A stretch of DNA of 42,691 nucleotides from Podaxis mareebaensis (GCA_018524725.1 JAEUWP010000228.1:1-42691); one strand, 5' to 3'; positions 19,530 to 32,974 are shown, counted from the stretch's first letter. Translations and numbers: made by a program. Notes: generated from the sequence alone by a model not told the origin.

Positions 19530-21783
19530 ACTCCAAAACCTCCTTTAGAGAGCACACTCCAAGAGCAACTTTTGAAATTGACTTGACAATTACACCCACA
19601 GTACAGAGAACATAATCCTTATTGATGGAAAATCCTACACAAAATGAGAATTACTAGGAGTCTACTACACCCTCTGTTACTCATGGGAAGGTGAAGCAGA
19701 ACTTCCTGAATCTCCACTAGGTGTCTACCAAGACATTGACATCCTCCTTCACTACAAGCTTCAGCATAGCTGGCAGTTTGAGACTCTCCCCACCTTTGTC
19801 AAACATCCCACTCTCTTCACACAGTTTGAAGAATGTTTCCAACAAGCCAAGCAAGCTCAGAGTCTACATCTCCACTGGACAGGTTCCCCTCAAGAAATCA
19901 ATCAAACTGAAGCACTCCTTAGAGCTTTTGAATGCCATTTGAGCTATCAACAGCACACAACTACAACAGTACCCCCTCCCTTAACTACTACCTCAACCAC
20001 CTTCCCTTCAGCAGAGCAGACAGTTACCAGAGAGTCAGAACCCTCAAATCCACTGCAACAGTTCTAAACTATCAAACCACCATTGTATCATTCAACTCGA
20101 CCATCCACCCCAGAACTAATTCCTGAGAACACTACCTGAACTGTTTCACACAGGTGTACCACATCACTAACTGAGCAGTCAGAATCACAGAATTCTACAT
20201 TTGCATCTGTGATGAGTGTACAACCCAAGACCCAGATCGATACACCTTTGCCCCTATCTCAGCACTTGTGGCTAGGGCCAGATACATGGCCTTCCTCAAG
20301 GTTCCCAGAGATGCAAACTTCACACTCAGCACCCACTACCCAAACCTTAGATACCTTTGGAACCAACAAGTCACTGTCATCTTCATCCCAAACCCCAATG
20401 CTGACTGATACTATACCACAGAGCCAATCTACTACAGAGACACAGAGGCCAGAGTTACCTATCAATCAGACACCCCCATGGAGACTGACTCATCCAATAC
20501 CAAGAGTACCAGGTACTACATCATCAACCTCAACTCCATTTAATCAACCACCATCTCCACCTCCTCCTCTGAATCCACCTCATAGACTACCTGCTTGTCA
20601 ACAGAATGCAGCCATGGCTGCTCCCAAAGCCCTGAAGATTCAACTATTTGATGGTGAACCTCACAACTTCCAAACTTTCCAAGATCAACTTTGACTTATC
20701 TTCAATGATCATCAAGCTGCATTTCAAAATGTGCAGAATAACATCAATGACAGAAAGAAAATTCTCTACACCCTCCAATACATGACTAAAGGCAATGCTG
20801 CTGGATTCCACAATGCTTTTATGAAAGAAAAGTGGAACACTACCAGCAACACCTATGAGTATGGCACTTGGAATGATTTCAATATCTGACTTGAAGATCA
20901 CTTCAAACCAAAGATTGAAGCAATGCAAGCTACAGAAAAACTTCGATGTGCTCATCTCAATATTTCCAAGACCAACATCACTGTTTTCAATCAAATGTTT
21001 ACCTACCTCTTGAGTCAGGCAAACATCACTGACAATGATCACAAAGTTCATCTCTATGTCAACTCTATTCCTGATTGGGTACAGTGACAACTCTATTTAA
21101 TGACTCAACCTCTGACTACCTATGCCCAATGGCAAGCCAATGTTGCTAGGATAGTTAACAACTTCCAGCAATACCAGATGTGCAAAACTGGCAGAGGCCC
21201 TTCCTCCCAACTATCCTATTTTAATGATGCCTTTAATGATGCACCTCGAGACAAGTTCATCTACAAAGAGCACTGACTCCCACCAGGTGAACCAATGGAC
21301 ATTGACATCCTTGAAGAATTCTCTTCTGGAGATGAAGATGAAGTCCCCAACTTCTCCTCAGATGAAGAAGATGATTATGCTAAGCAAGGCATATCAGTAA
21401 ACACTATCCTGACTGATTGACAACAAGACCAAATGAAATGCAGAGCATGTATCACCTGTGGTAAAATGGACCACTGGGCACACTTATGCCCTCTTTGCAA
21501 GAACCAACAATCTCCAATGAATTAGAGGCAGTTCTAGAAAGGAAAACAACCCTCCTCTTGGCCTTTGGCCTTGACTTCCTTCTCTTCATCAAGCCAACCA
21601 TGTCCTTCTTCCTCTTCTAACACCTCCCCACCCCGTTTAAACACCCTTAATGCAATCAAGGTTGCATTCACCAAAATGACTGCTGAAGATCAGAATGAAC
21701 TAGCCAATCATGCAATGGCCAAGATCATTAAAGAAGAACAACAGTCTTTTCCACAAGGACCAGAGTAGAGGCAACACCTCTGA
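19530..21783 (+). pseudogene. gag: G2 Gag
   Basis: One plus-strand frame interrupted by stops. An N-terminal segment (about 19600-19960, LLGVYYTLCYSWEGEAELPE, QFETLPTFVKHPTLFTQFEE) leads into a Thr/Pro/Ser-rich linker. Then comes the Gag core from about 20613 (AAPKALKIQLFDGEPHNF, ILYTLQYMTKGNAAGFHNAF, LRCAHLNISKTNITVFNQMF), an acidic stretch EPMDIDILEEFSSGDEDE, and the zinc knuckle CITCGKMDHWAHLC (C-x2-C-x4-H-x4-C) near 21450-21490. Stops are almost all TGA, several in CGA-like context (DQL*LIF, FNI*LED). The start codon is uncertain; an acceptor-like TTTTGTAG at 19522-19529 could mean an upstream exon. About 270 bp of non-coding leader precede it. Confidence 0.8.
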
Positions 21784-24700
21784 GTCCTCCCACACTTTCA
21801 AATTCTAGCATGGACTTTGAACCTCCTTTTGATATACAGAACCATTATGATTCCCATTGGACCACTCAGAAATATCTCACTCATAAAATACAAAGTAGAA
21901 AGCTATCTAGAGAAACTCCTGTACTGGTTACAGATTTGAACTCAGATCAGACTTCAACTACCCACTCTTCTACTGAGCTGATGATAGCTGAAGTCTGCTT
22001 GACAGCATTGACCAACAACAAATCTCTGTATATTCCAGCCATACTAAAGAATTTAAATTCTTCCACAGTTGCCACCATATATCTGCTACTAGATAGTGGA
22101 GCACAAGGAGATTTTGTCTCTCCCTTGACTATTCAATGGCTTGGGTTAAGAATGATACCCTTGAACAGACCCATACCAGTATGAAACATCAATGGTACTA
22201 TGAACATAGGCCATGCCATTACTGCACAAGCAGAATTGCAGCTACACATAGATAATCATGATGTAGACATTACTTGCTATGTTGCAGAAATTGGAGAGCA
22301 ACCAATGATCATTGGCCTCCCATTTCTCAAAAAACACAACCCTGACATCAATTGGACAAAATGTACCTTTTGATGGCAAACCAGGAGATCTAAGATCTCT
22401 ACTATAAATATTGATACCAAAAATGAGATCCAGATCAATCATATCCAGCTAGTTGAAAAGGCAACTGTGAATGTTCCACATTCCATCCACAGAAGAGCTA
22501 GACTTGACTATGAAGCACAGCTTGATCTAGTACATGCCACTCTAGAGATCAATACCAAGATCTCAGAAGCACAGAAGTCCTATCAGGCATACCATGGCTC
22601 AAAGAAGTCTGTAGATCTGAAAGACATTGTCCCAAAGCATTATTGGGATTACCTAAACCTATTCAGTGAAAAGGAATCAGAAAGATATCCTCCTTCATGA
22701 CCATATGATCACAAGATTGACTTAAAACCAGACTTTAAACCTGAAGCAGCTAAATTGTACCACTTGACAGACAATGAACTGTTAGAGTTAAAGTAATTCT
22801 TAGATGATAACCAATAAAAAGGTTACATCAGGAAATCTGAAAGCCTGCAAGCCACACCATTCTTCTTCATATCAAAGAAAGATGGGAAGCTGCAACCCAT
22901 TCAGGATTACAGACATTTAAACCAGTTCACAGTGAAGAATGCATATCCTATTCCTTCTATTTCTGGGATACTTGATTGCCTCAAAGGTGCCAAGTATTTC
23001 ACTACTCTCAATATTTGTGCAGGATATAACAATATCCGCATTTGAGAAGGTGACCAATGGAAAGGCACCTTCCAAACCCCTTTTTGTCTTTTCAAACTGA
23101 ACATCATGTTCTTTGAAATGACAAATAGCCTGGCCACATTCCAAGCAATGATGGACCACATCTTTTGTGACCTGATAGACAAGCCCAGATGCACTGCAGT
23201 CATTGTCTACATGGATGATATCCTTATTTTCTTGGATGACCTCTCTTCTTTGTGAAAAGAAACTCATGAAGTTCTGAAGAGGCTAAGAGAGAATGATCTC
23301 TACATTAAACCCAAGAAGTGTAAATTCAAACAGACATCTGTCGAATACCTCAGTATGAATATTTCTCATAACCAGGTCAGAATGTTGAAAGACAAACTGG
23401 CTGGCATCAAAGATTGGCCCAGACTGAAATGTGTCCAAGATGTATGGAAATTCATTGGCTTCACTAACTTTTATAGGAAATTCATACATCATTATTCCCA
23501 CCTATGCACCCCTCTCAACACACTCCTCTAAAAGAACCAGAACTTCAAATGGAATGATGCTGCAGAGCAAGCCTTCATTGCCCTAAAGGAGACCTTCCAG
23601 AAAGAACCTCTCCTTTGTACACCAGATATGTCCAGACTCTTCATTGTCAAGACTGACACTTCTGATTATACCACTGGCAGAGTACTTATCCAAAAAGATG
23701 ACAATGGAAATGAACATCCCTGTGCATTCTGATCAAAGTCATTAACCCCAACAGAGCAAAACTATGCTACTCCTAATAAGGAACTCCTAGCAATCAAGCA
23801 AGCCTTTGATGAATGGCACCACTACCTACATTCTGCTCCCTACGAAATTGAAGTTCAATCAGATCACAATAACCTCTGACACTGGCAAGATGCCAGAAAA
23901 CTATCAAAATGACACATATGAACCTGGGTTGAATTGCAGGAATACAAGTTCTGCATCAAACATTATCTAGGCAAGGTGATACCAGTTGCTGATGCACTCT
24001 CTAGATGACCAGACCATGAAGTCAACAAGTTGAAAGAGAACCTTGACAGAATCCTTCTTCCAAAAGAACTCTTTGTCAATGCTATCACATCAGACAACAC
24101 TCCACCTTCACCACCATCACTCCAGACTGCATCACAATCACACTTCACAACACAGCCATCAATAGATGAAAAATGTGAGATCCTTGTGAGACATCATGGT
24201 CACCATTCAGCAGGACATCCAGGCATTGATGAAACAATTCACCAAGTCCACACAGAAACTGATCAGCCAGGCCTTTGAGACTTCATTCGAAATTATGTTA
24301 CAGGCTGCCATATCTGTCAACAATTTAATATTGACAGGAGACCCAACCACCCTTCCCTTCACCTCCTAGAACCATCACCATCATTATGTCCCTTTGCCGA
24401 CATGTCCATGGACCTTGTCACAGGTCTACCTGAGACCACCAAAGGTTACAATGCTATATTGTCCATGGTGGACTGCAGACTTATAAAGGGGATACTGGTA
24501 CTACCAACTATGAAAACAGTGACCTTTGAAGACATAGCCACCTTGCTTACAAAGCACTTCTATCCATGCTATGGAATTCCTGCCTCAATCATAGCAGATT
24601 GAGATCTACAATGGGCAGGAAAGGCTGCCAAAGCATTTTATTCCACTCTAGGAATCAATTTACAATTATCCACTGCCTATCACCCTCAATCTGATGGAGC

Positions 24701-25494
24701 CACAGAATGCTCACACCAGGAACTTGAAGTATACCTTTTGAAATACTGCTACAGAGACCCCAAATTATGGGCAGACAAACTATCACATTTCAAATACAAG
24801 TATAACTCAACCACACATGCCAGAAACAAGAAGATACCATTCAAGCTTCTCTACAGATACAATCCTCCCTCTATCCCTGAACTCCTCATCCGAACCAATG
24901 CCCCTGCTTTTGAATGAATAATTACTTGATATAGATCAGTCCCAATGTAATGCTACAGAAGTCATGAAGGAAAATGCTAAACAAATGATTGCCTGAAGAA
25001 CACCTTGAACAGAGACATACAAAACAGGTGACAAAGTTTGGTTAGACACTAGAAACCTCCCTCTGCAAGAACAGAAAGCAAAGATTTGTCCTAGAAGATA
25101 TGGCCCCTTTACTGTCAAGAAATGAAAAGAGCCACTTGCATACAAACTTGCCCTTCCTACTGCATGGAAACTTCATCCCACATTCCATGTCTCTCTCTTG
25201 AAATGATACAAAAAGACTGACTAGAATATCTCCAAACCTGAACCTTCTCAACTGGAATTAATGGACAGAGAAGAAGAGTACAAAATCAAATCTATTATTA
25301 ACCACAGAATTTGCCAAAGCTGAATTGCCTATCTCATCCACTGGAAAGGTTATCTGAATTTGGACAACACTTGGGAAGATGAAGAAAACTTGACAAGAAA
25401 CACTTCAAAGACCTTGGTAGAATATAAAAAGAGACATTTCATTCCCCTGTTCCAAAGATCCACCACCTCTAAAAACACTCATGTCAAATGCTAG
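21784..25494 (+). pseudogene. pol: G2 Pol (protease, RT, RNase H, integrase, chromodomain)
   Basis: Plus strand, -1 frame relative to gag. Motifs: protease YLLLDSGAQGDFVS (~22080-22125); RT with [20 protein letters not shown] and catalytic YMDDILIF (~23210); RNase H region LFIVKTDTSDYTTGRVL (~23640); integrase zinc region ending GCHICQQ; DDE core with SMDLVTGLP, IIAD* and SDGATECSHQELEVYL; then a frame change near 24915 and a chromodomain EEYKIKSIINHRICQS*IAY with IHWKGY (~25275-25380). At least twenty in-frame stops, mostly TGA. Ends at TAG 25492-25494, overlapping the next ORF by 14 nt. Confidence 0.88.
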
Positions 25495-26047
25495 CTCCTT
25501 CTCTGTCAATGATTATGCCACCATTGAGCCAGTGACATCCAGAACAGATAGCTTCACAGAGCTCCTCCATGGAGACTCTCTGACCAGAGGATCTGATGGC
25601 AACTATGTCATGATGTCTCCCTCAGACCACCTCGAGTTCACTACTATCCAGAGCAAACCATCCCCAATCACTGGCACCAACCCATTCCATCAACATTCAT
25701 TCAGTCATCTGACATCTACAACACCTACCTCCAATCCACTGCATACCAGTCTTCCAAACCACACAACAACTGTTCTAGAAGATGAAAACTATCAGAATTT
25801 CCTTCAACAAGCCCTTGCCACTGCTCCCCAGAGGAACCCAGATTGTGATTCTTTGAGACAACACCATTGAGTGTTGGACTCATGAACATCTGGAAATCTG
25901 CCCAATATCTCCAATCCATATAACCCCTTGAGTAATGTCTACCAGACCACTACCTCCCTCACCCAGGCCACTGGTTATCCAAGCACAGCTGATGTACTCA
26001 CTGATCTGAGAAGTTGGAACCCACCAGCTCCAGAACCAGGAGATGAG
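25481..26047 (+). pseudogene. G2 accessory ORF, 5' half (before LINE L1)
   Basis: ATG at 25481 lies inside the end of pol (ATGTCAAATGCTAG), so it may be translated by termination-reinitiation. The frame reads MSNASSFSVNDYATIEPVTS and onward, Thr/Ser/Pro-rich with an acidic segment, broken by TGA at 25868 and nearby. It continues to EPGDE at 26047, where LINE L1 inserted, and resumes in the same frame at 32975. Without L1 it is about 544 codons. No known domain in this half. Confidence 0.6.
26034..26047. repeat. target-site duplication of LINE L1 (left)
   Basis: AACCAGGAGATGAG, repeated exactly at 32961-32974 directly after the poly-A. Confidence 0.93.
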
Positions 26048-26135
26048 CACCTTCCTTTCTCAGTAACCACCACATTCGTCTCAGTGGCCAGGTTATTCAT
26101 AGTACAAGGAATACACATTTCTGTTCTAAATCGCT

Positions 26136-28748
26136 ATGAAAGATACTAAGGAGTCTAGTGGCCTCTTTGGTAGTCTAAAGAAAGCCGCTCCAAGTGTCAA
26201 ATCGCTCTGCCTCGGTCATCATTGTTCAAGCGCCAGTGTAGCGCCCAACCCCACTCTTCCTCGAGAGGCTTCAGTCCCTCTGTTTAATGACTTTCAGGTC
26301 TCTGAAGACTTCCTTAGGAAACCTCCCTCACCTTCTCCTTCTATTGGAGCTAAACGCTCCTACTCTACCGACCATTCTCTTTCTAATCGACTAGAAAAGA
26401 GTATGAAATTAAGAGAAGATGATGATGCTGTGTCTGTCTCCTCACATGAAATAAACGAGGACCAATCCCAAGGCACCTCTACTCCCAAGTCTATCACCCA
26501 GTCCATTGCACCTAGTCGTGAAGGAATCGACCTTTCCCCTGAAATTGCCCCATCTTCCCATAGGGTTCTCTCTCCTGCTCAGGCCATCGCCTCCTCTTAT
26601 GGCTTTGTCCCCCTGACTCCCGGAACAGCTTGGGATGAATCCCAACCCTCTGACCCCCTCCCTACTCTACCTACTTTCACGCCCGTTTCCCCCCCAGTCA
26701 ACAACCAGCCTCAAGGCAAAGGCCTTGCATCCTGCAGAACAGATTGGTCAGTGATCCGTTCTTCACTTTGTGACATTTTCAGTGACATCGATGTCACTAA
26801 CGTCTCAGACCCCAAAGCGCTCAGCCTACTCACAGTGCTACTCTCTTATACCTCCAGTTGGCTCTCATCCTGGGCCAACAATGGAGGAGATTTTTCTACA
26901 TTCGAGGGTACTTCTTCCCTCATCCATACAATGCAAACCATTGCTCAATCTGAGCAACTTCGGAACAAATCTGTTCCTTTTAACAACCACACAGTGCGTC
27001 TCTATGACACCATTTCTATGCAATTCCTGCCCACCCACACGCTGTCACCCACTCCCACGCCCATGTCAACCGGGCATCACCAAGAACGCCGGGCTGAAAA
27101 GGCACCGGCAGTGTCCTCCCCATCCCCCAAAGATGCCTCTGGGATACTCCAGGGCTCTTCCCCTCTTTCCCCCCCTGACACCTCTGGGATACTCCAAGGC
27201 TCAGATTTGCAATTCAATAGGGACACTGCATGAGCAATCGCCATCTCACATCTACCACCTGCTGATCCCAATAAGCCTGGTGAGTCCTCTACCTCTATTA
27301 TTGATACTGACATGCTCCCTCCCCCTGCCCAAACTACCACTCCCGCTGTCACAAACCCAGTTTGTGATGCGAACACTGACCCTAACCCTAAGGGTTGGTC
27401 TGAAGTCAGATGCTGGGCACCTTGTAAAGCAGTAGTGGCTCCCAAACAGCAGCGTAAGCCTATCGCAGCCCCCGCCCTCCCCCCTAAGGACCCACAATCC
27501 ACCTCTCCCTGTCCCTCCCCTCCTTCCTCCACTCCTCCCCCAATCAACAAGGCCACCAAACCCCAATACAGGTCAGGCGTGCCTTCTCCCTCCACCCAGA
27601 GATCATCGTACTCCAAGGCAGTCTCTCAACTGGCCCTCAAAGTGGATGAGTTGCAGAAGTATGCAGCTCTTCAAAATCAATTCCCCTCCATGTCACTGGT
27701 CGACATCATTAACTTCCTTTGCAATGCAGGAGACATCAAATCGCCTGCCCCCAAATCTTCTCCTCCCTCCTCTTCCCGCCCCTCCAACTCCCCCAAGGCC
27801 ACCCAAGGCCCATCACGCAAGAACATTGTCATTCCTTATAATGACATTTTCAAACCCATTATGCTCACCTCCCTTGACCTCATGGTATGGTGCTGCAACA
27901 ATGCCCTATACCAAAAGGGCTTCCTCCTTAAAATCGAGTCAGCTAAATCCAATGATAGGACCCTCTGGCTCTCCATGAACCAAGTCACGACAGATGAGGA
28001 GCTCCTCATCATCAAGAAGGGCATCACGGACTCTAACAGGTCCGCTTTCACCACCCAGGAGATCAGAGATGCAGTTATCCCCTCCCTCCCCATGTCCAAG
28101 TCATTCGTCAAGCTGACCAACCTTCCCTACTTCCGTCCCAATGGCACTCCCCATGTCTCTGACGATTTCAAAGAAGTCATCGAGAACTCCCCCTACCATG
28201 AGATGATCCAACATCTCATCGGCAAACCTTGCTTCCACAGAGTCTCTCCTCATTCTGATTCCGCTCTCCTCTTTTTCGACCTCTGGGACTCCCAGTCAGC
28301 CACCAGAGCCAAATCCCTTATTAACCACACCCTCCTATTTGAAAACTGAGTCTGTACTTTCCGAGGCGCCTCCATGCACATGGCCTCCCCTCTTTGCAAC
28401 CGCTGCTGGAGGTGGGGTCACCCTACTCATCTCTGCAGGGCACGCAACCCCAGGTGTGCCATCTGCAGAGACCCCCATCACACCGACAACCACTGCCGCG
28501 ACGGTTTCTGTTGCCACGGCAAACCTGGCCCTAACCCCCGCCCTCCCACCCCTGCTAACATCACAGAGTGTCCACACGTGGCCTCCTTCAACTGTCTGTC
28601 ATGTGACTCTAAGGAGCACCACGTGAACTCGGACAAATGTCCATTCTTCTGCCACTGATTTGATCGGGAATGGATCCTTAACAAACTTTGGGATCTCAAA
28701 GCCGAAAAGAATCGGTGCGACTTCAACTCAGGTGCCATTAATGTCTAA
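26136..28748 (+). pseudogene. LINE L1 ORF1 (Gag-like RNA-binding protein), three TGA stops
   Basis: One frame of 870 codons. The ATG is preceded by an in-frame TAA 9 nt upstream, which fixes the start. The N-terminal half is Ser/Pro-rich and likely disordered. A conserved globular block at about residues 560-730 (NIVIPYNDIF, WCCNNALYQKGFLL, SDNRSAF-like DSNRSAF, RVSPHSDSALLFFDLWDSQ) is shared with L2. The C-terminal end has three knuckles: CNRCWRWGHPTHLC, CAICRDPHHTDNHC and CLSCDSKEHHVNSDKC. Stops: TGA at 27231, 28347 and 28656. At 28347 L2 has Arg (FENRVCTF), supporting CGA to TGA. The stop TAA overlaps the ORF2 start. Confidence 0.88.
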
Positions 28749-31700
28749 AGGACCTCTTAACTGCCCTGCCCCTTCTTCCATTTCTTCAATTCCTGTTTCA
28801 TTTTTCAACATCCATCGATCCTCTTCCCTTGTTGAGCTTCTTCTTAATGACCCACGTTTCAAAGACATTCTCATTCTATGTATACAGGAACCCCCTTTCA
28901 GCATTATTCGTAATGTCCCCTCCACTGACGACTCTGAAGGAGTCCCCTACAAAGGCATGCCATACAACCCCAATTGGTGCATTTTCCTTTCAAATGAAGA
29001 TCATCCAAGGATGGCCACCTTCATCCATTGATCTTGTGATTCCCTTATGCCTACTTCGCATCCCAACATCATTTCCTCTCTGGACTTCCAACTTATCTCT
29101 TTCTCTTTCCCCCAAAAGATTTATTTTTTGAACTGCTACTTTGACCCCTCAGATGATTCCTCTATTTCTTTTCTTGAACAGCACATCCCCCTCCTCCCTA
29201 AGGGTCTCATATGTGCCGGAGGAGATTTTAATTCCCATTCTCCCAAATGGGATCCTCATATAACCCACCACAATGCTTGTGGTGATTTGCTAACTGATAT
29301 CATGAGCTCTTTAGGTCTCACCCTCTCTACGCCATCACAATTCAAATATACCCATATCCCTTATGATGGTAATAAACACCCTTCCATCATTGACTTAATT
29401 TTCATGACAGATGATCTGTCTCAAAGCCCAGTCCATCAAGTCCGGGATGACTGGCAATTCACATCAGACCACCGCCCTCTCCTCACTTCCCTTCCCACTC
29501 CCTCTCCCTTCCTTCCCTTTATCGAAAAATTCACCATTCCCTGTGACTCAGAGGAGGAAGCCTCCTTCCTCTACTCTATAGGCGTTCGTCTTCAAAACAT
29601 CCCACCCACCTTCAACTCTATTGAAGATGTCCACTCATATGCTCAAGCTATGTCCCAAATCATCGATCAAGAATGGCAACATAACGCCAAGCTCATCAAA
29701 ATCTGCATGCGATCTAAGCCGTGGTGGAACCCCACATGCTCCGCCGCCCTCAGAGCCTTCCAAGCTCACAAATCCAAGTCAAACTGGGCCAGATTCAGAT
29801 GCACCACCCGCATGGCCAAATGCCTTTTCTTCGACAAAAAGATCAAGGACATAGCTGAAGAAGACTGCTGTCCCTGGGACTTAATGTCCTGGATCGGCAA
29901 GCGCAACCTCCCCCCCTCTCAATCCATCACTTTCAACGGGAAGAGTTGTGACGAACTAGATGACCTCTGGCACACTCTCGACTCTTCCTATAATTCCGCT
30001 TCAGAGCGCCCGGTAGACTTAGACGCCATCAATTCCTTTTGCGCCCATCCAGAGCACCCCTGGCTTCCATTTTCCAAGGCAGAATTATTTGATGCCCTTA
30101 ACCCCTGCGCCAACGCCTCCACTCCAGGCCCTGACCACCTCTCGTGGGCTCACATCAAACACCTCATGTCCAACGACACCTTCCTCCACAACTTCCTCAC
30201 TTTTGCCACCAAATGTGTCGAATTCTCTACATGGCCAGAACACTTCAAGAACTCCACCTCCGTCATCATTCCCAAACCCAACAAGCCACACTACTCTACC
30301 CCGAAGATGTTCCGCCCCATCGTCCTCCTCAACACTCTTGGCAAGCTCATCGAGAAAATGATCTCTGCCCGGATGCAGTTCAAAGCGTCCCAACACGACC
30401 TTGTCCACCCCCTCCAATTTGGGGGTATTATACAGCGCTCCACTGAAGATGCCAGTGTCTATGTCACCCATCTTGTCCGCACAGGATGGAAACGAAAGCT
30501 CAAAACAAGTGTCATCGCCTTTGATGTAGCGCAATTTTTCCCCTCTACCAACCATAGTGTGCTCATCTCAACCCTCCGCTGCCAAGGTTTCAACTCTTGC
30601 CTCGTTTCTTTCTTCTCGGACTATTTAAGCAACCGTTTCACAACTTACTCTTGGAACAATAATTTGTCCCCTAAATTCTCCACTTCTGTTGGCGTTGGCC
30701 AGGGCTCTGCTCTTTCCCCCATTCTCACCACTCTTTCTCTTTCCCCATTCATGTACTATTTTTCCAATGACCCTCATTGTAAAATAGTTTCTTTCGTTGA
30801 CGATGGACTCATCATTGTACAATCAGACTCTTTTGTCACTAATTGCTGCCTCCTTTCACAGGTCTATAAAAACTGTGAAGACTACCTCCACCGCCTCGGC
30901 TTCATTCTTGAAAGAGACAAAACTGAGGCCTTCCACTTCTCCAATCGCCCCTCCCATGAACCCAATCCCCCTATCGTCATTGACGACTCCCTCACCATCA
31001 CTGCAAAACCCTTCCTCTGTTATCTCGGCTTCTGGTTCGACAGAAGCCTCTCCTTCAAGGAACATGTCCGGTTTTACTCCACCAAGGCACTATCCACTGT
31101 CCGCTGCATGCGCATGCTTGGCAACTCCGTCTGTGGCCTCTCTCCCCTTCACAAGAGACTCCTCTACCGATCCTGTGTTGTTCCAATAGCGACATATGGA
31201 TTCTGTCTCTGGTTCAACTGCAATGCAAGATATCATGGACTCATAAAGTCCCTCCAGCACATGCAACGTCACGCCGCCTTATGGATAATGGGCGCATTCT
31301 GCACCACCCCCACGGGTGGAGTTGAGGCCATTGCAGGTCTTATCCCCATCCAACTCCACCTCTTCAAGCTCGCCAAACGATGCTCCCTACAATTCCACAC
31401 TCTCCCTCCCTCCCATCCCCTCAAACTCCTCACACGCGACATCGACCCCCTAAACGCATGCCACACAAAACAGCACTCAACAGCACTTGACTTTATTTCG
31501 GACACCCAACTGGTCACAGACTGGTTCCAGTGCCTCCACCCCAGTGCCAAACCTGGCCAGTGCCTGCTGGACTTGTTTAGCAAAAAAATCAAATTTTTCG
31601 AGTGCCCTGACCCTTTGAAAGAAGGCGCTATGGCGCTTCACATCGCCAATGCCTCCCGCACTCGTGATCTCTCTTTCTCCTCTCCTGTCTCCCTCTCCGT

Positions 31701-32661
31701 AGCTACAGATGGTTCTGTCCCCTCCAATCCCTCCCTTTCCACCACTTCTGCCTTCCTAGTCTTTAATTCCTCTGACTCAGACATTCTTTCTTCTTCAGTT
31801 CACCCTTGCGGTGAGGTAACTTCCTCAGACTCCGAATCCTATGCTCTTCATCTTGGACTCTTTTCTTCCATCTCTCATGCGCAATCTCTTGATGCTTCTT
31901 CTATTGTAGTTTTCATGGACTCAATTTCCTCAGCTAAGCTACTCTTTTCTTATAGGCCCCATAGCGTGCATCTGGACTCCATCACGGTCGCCCCTCTCTT
32001 GCACTCCTGGCTCTCTTCATCCCCTCTCAACCAAGTCCATTTCTGGTCCATTCCATCATCTGCCAATTGGTCTATACACCACAAGGCACACACTCTCGCC
32101 AAATCCCTCCAGCTTCCCAACCCGCGTAACCAACCCTTCCGCACGTCACTCGGATTTGTTCAAAATCATTACACCCAGAAGTGCCTTTCGCTGTGGCACC
32201 ACCTCATGAACGATCCATCTCATCGCAGCCACTCCTGGCTTTCGCTAGTTGACAGTGTGGAAAACCCACTCCAGCCCAAATACGCCAAAGGGGGAACCTG
32301 GCTCAATTCACCCCTGGGGAAAAATCCCAACTTATGCACACGCTTCATGTGCTGTGCCACCAATCACGCGCCCATAGGTGCTTTTCAACAGCACTTCTTC
32401 CCTGGGCGTCACATTACCTCCTGCCCATGCGGAGAACCGCTAGAAACCCGAGACCACATCCTCGATGCCTGCCCTTGATTCCGATACCCATATAGGGCCC
32501 GTGATGGCTTCCATTGGGTTATCCAATTCCTAGACCAAAACCCCGCGGCATTCTCCTTTGCTGACCAGATTCAAGGACCTATCACTCAGGAAGAGTTCAC
32601 CACCCGCCACCTCAACCGCAGAGAGTGACTTGCAAGAAATGGAGTCCCAGACGTCCACTAA
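28741..32661 (+). pseudogene. LINE L1 ORF2 (APE endonuclease, reverse transcriptase, RNase H), three TGA stops
   Basis: 1,306-codon frame starting at ATG 28741, inside ATGTCTAA shared with the end of ORF1. Domains: APE-type endonuclease (ILCIQEPPF, ICAGGDFNSHSPKWD, TSDHRPLL) at residues ~40-260; reverse transcriptase ~390-720 with KMFRPIVLLNTLGKLIEKM, VGVGQGSALSPIL and catalytic FVDDGLII; RNase H ~980-1130 with ATDGS, SDSESYAL and FMDSISS; and a C-terminal Cys/His motif MCCATNHAP...CPCGE...RDHILDACP. Stops: TGA at 29029, 32476 and 32626, where the L2/L3 relatives allow Arg. It would nick target DNA and prime cDNA synthesis. Otherwise intact, including all catalytic residues I can identify. 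Confidence 0.92.
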
Positions 32662-32930
32662 AGGCCTTTCCTATTTCACTCTTGCCTCGTAGCTAGCTCC
32701 CCACTCCTACCCCTCTGTTATTTCCTTCCTCATTTTCCACTCTTGTTAATTGTTTTGTTAAGTTAGGTTACTCTCTCTTTCCATCTCATACGTATATAGA
32801 GTAGCTCTATCGGCTCTCTTATTTTTCTTTTTCTTTTCTCCGTCTCTCTTTTTCCCTTCTCTCTAGTTTTGGTATTGGGACTGCTATCATGCCCCCTTTT
32901 GTAGTAGCTAGCTCTATTGCAATAAACATC

Positions 32931-32935
<5 letters not shown>

Positions 32936-32960
<25 letters not shown>
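32936..32960 (+). repeat. poly-A tail of LINE L1
   Basis: About 25 A following AATAAACATCGATTT. The last A residues merge with the TSD. Confidence 0.95.
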
Positions 32961-32962
<2 letters not shown>

Positions 32963-32974
32963 CCAGGAGATGAG
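32961..32974. repeat. target-site duplication of LINE L1 (right)
   Basis: AACCAGGAGATGAG, exact copy of 26034-26047. Confidence 0.93.

Larger units (their letters stand above)
26048..32960 (+). mobile_element. LINE (non-LTR retrotransposon) L1, apparently full length
   Basis: About 6.9 kb, flanked by a 14-bp exact TSD and ending with AATAAA (32921-32926) and about 25 A. It has an 88-bp 5' leader, ORF1 (Gag-like, three CCHC knuckles) and ORF2 (endonuclease, RT, RNase H, Cys/His). This layout fits the fungal Tad-like LINEs, though clade assignment needs a tree. It is CpG-rich compared with the surrounding G2, and only six in-frame stops are seen, so it is a recent arrival. Confidence 0.93.

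Noticed and set aside
30085..30555. 156-codon minus-strand frame inside LINE L1
   Set aside because: Antisense to conserved RT coding sequence, without supporting features.
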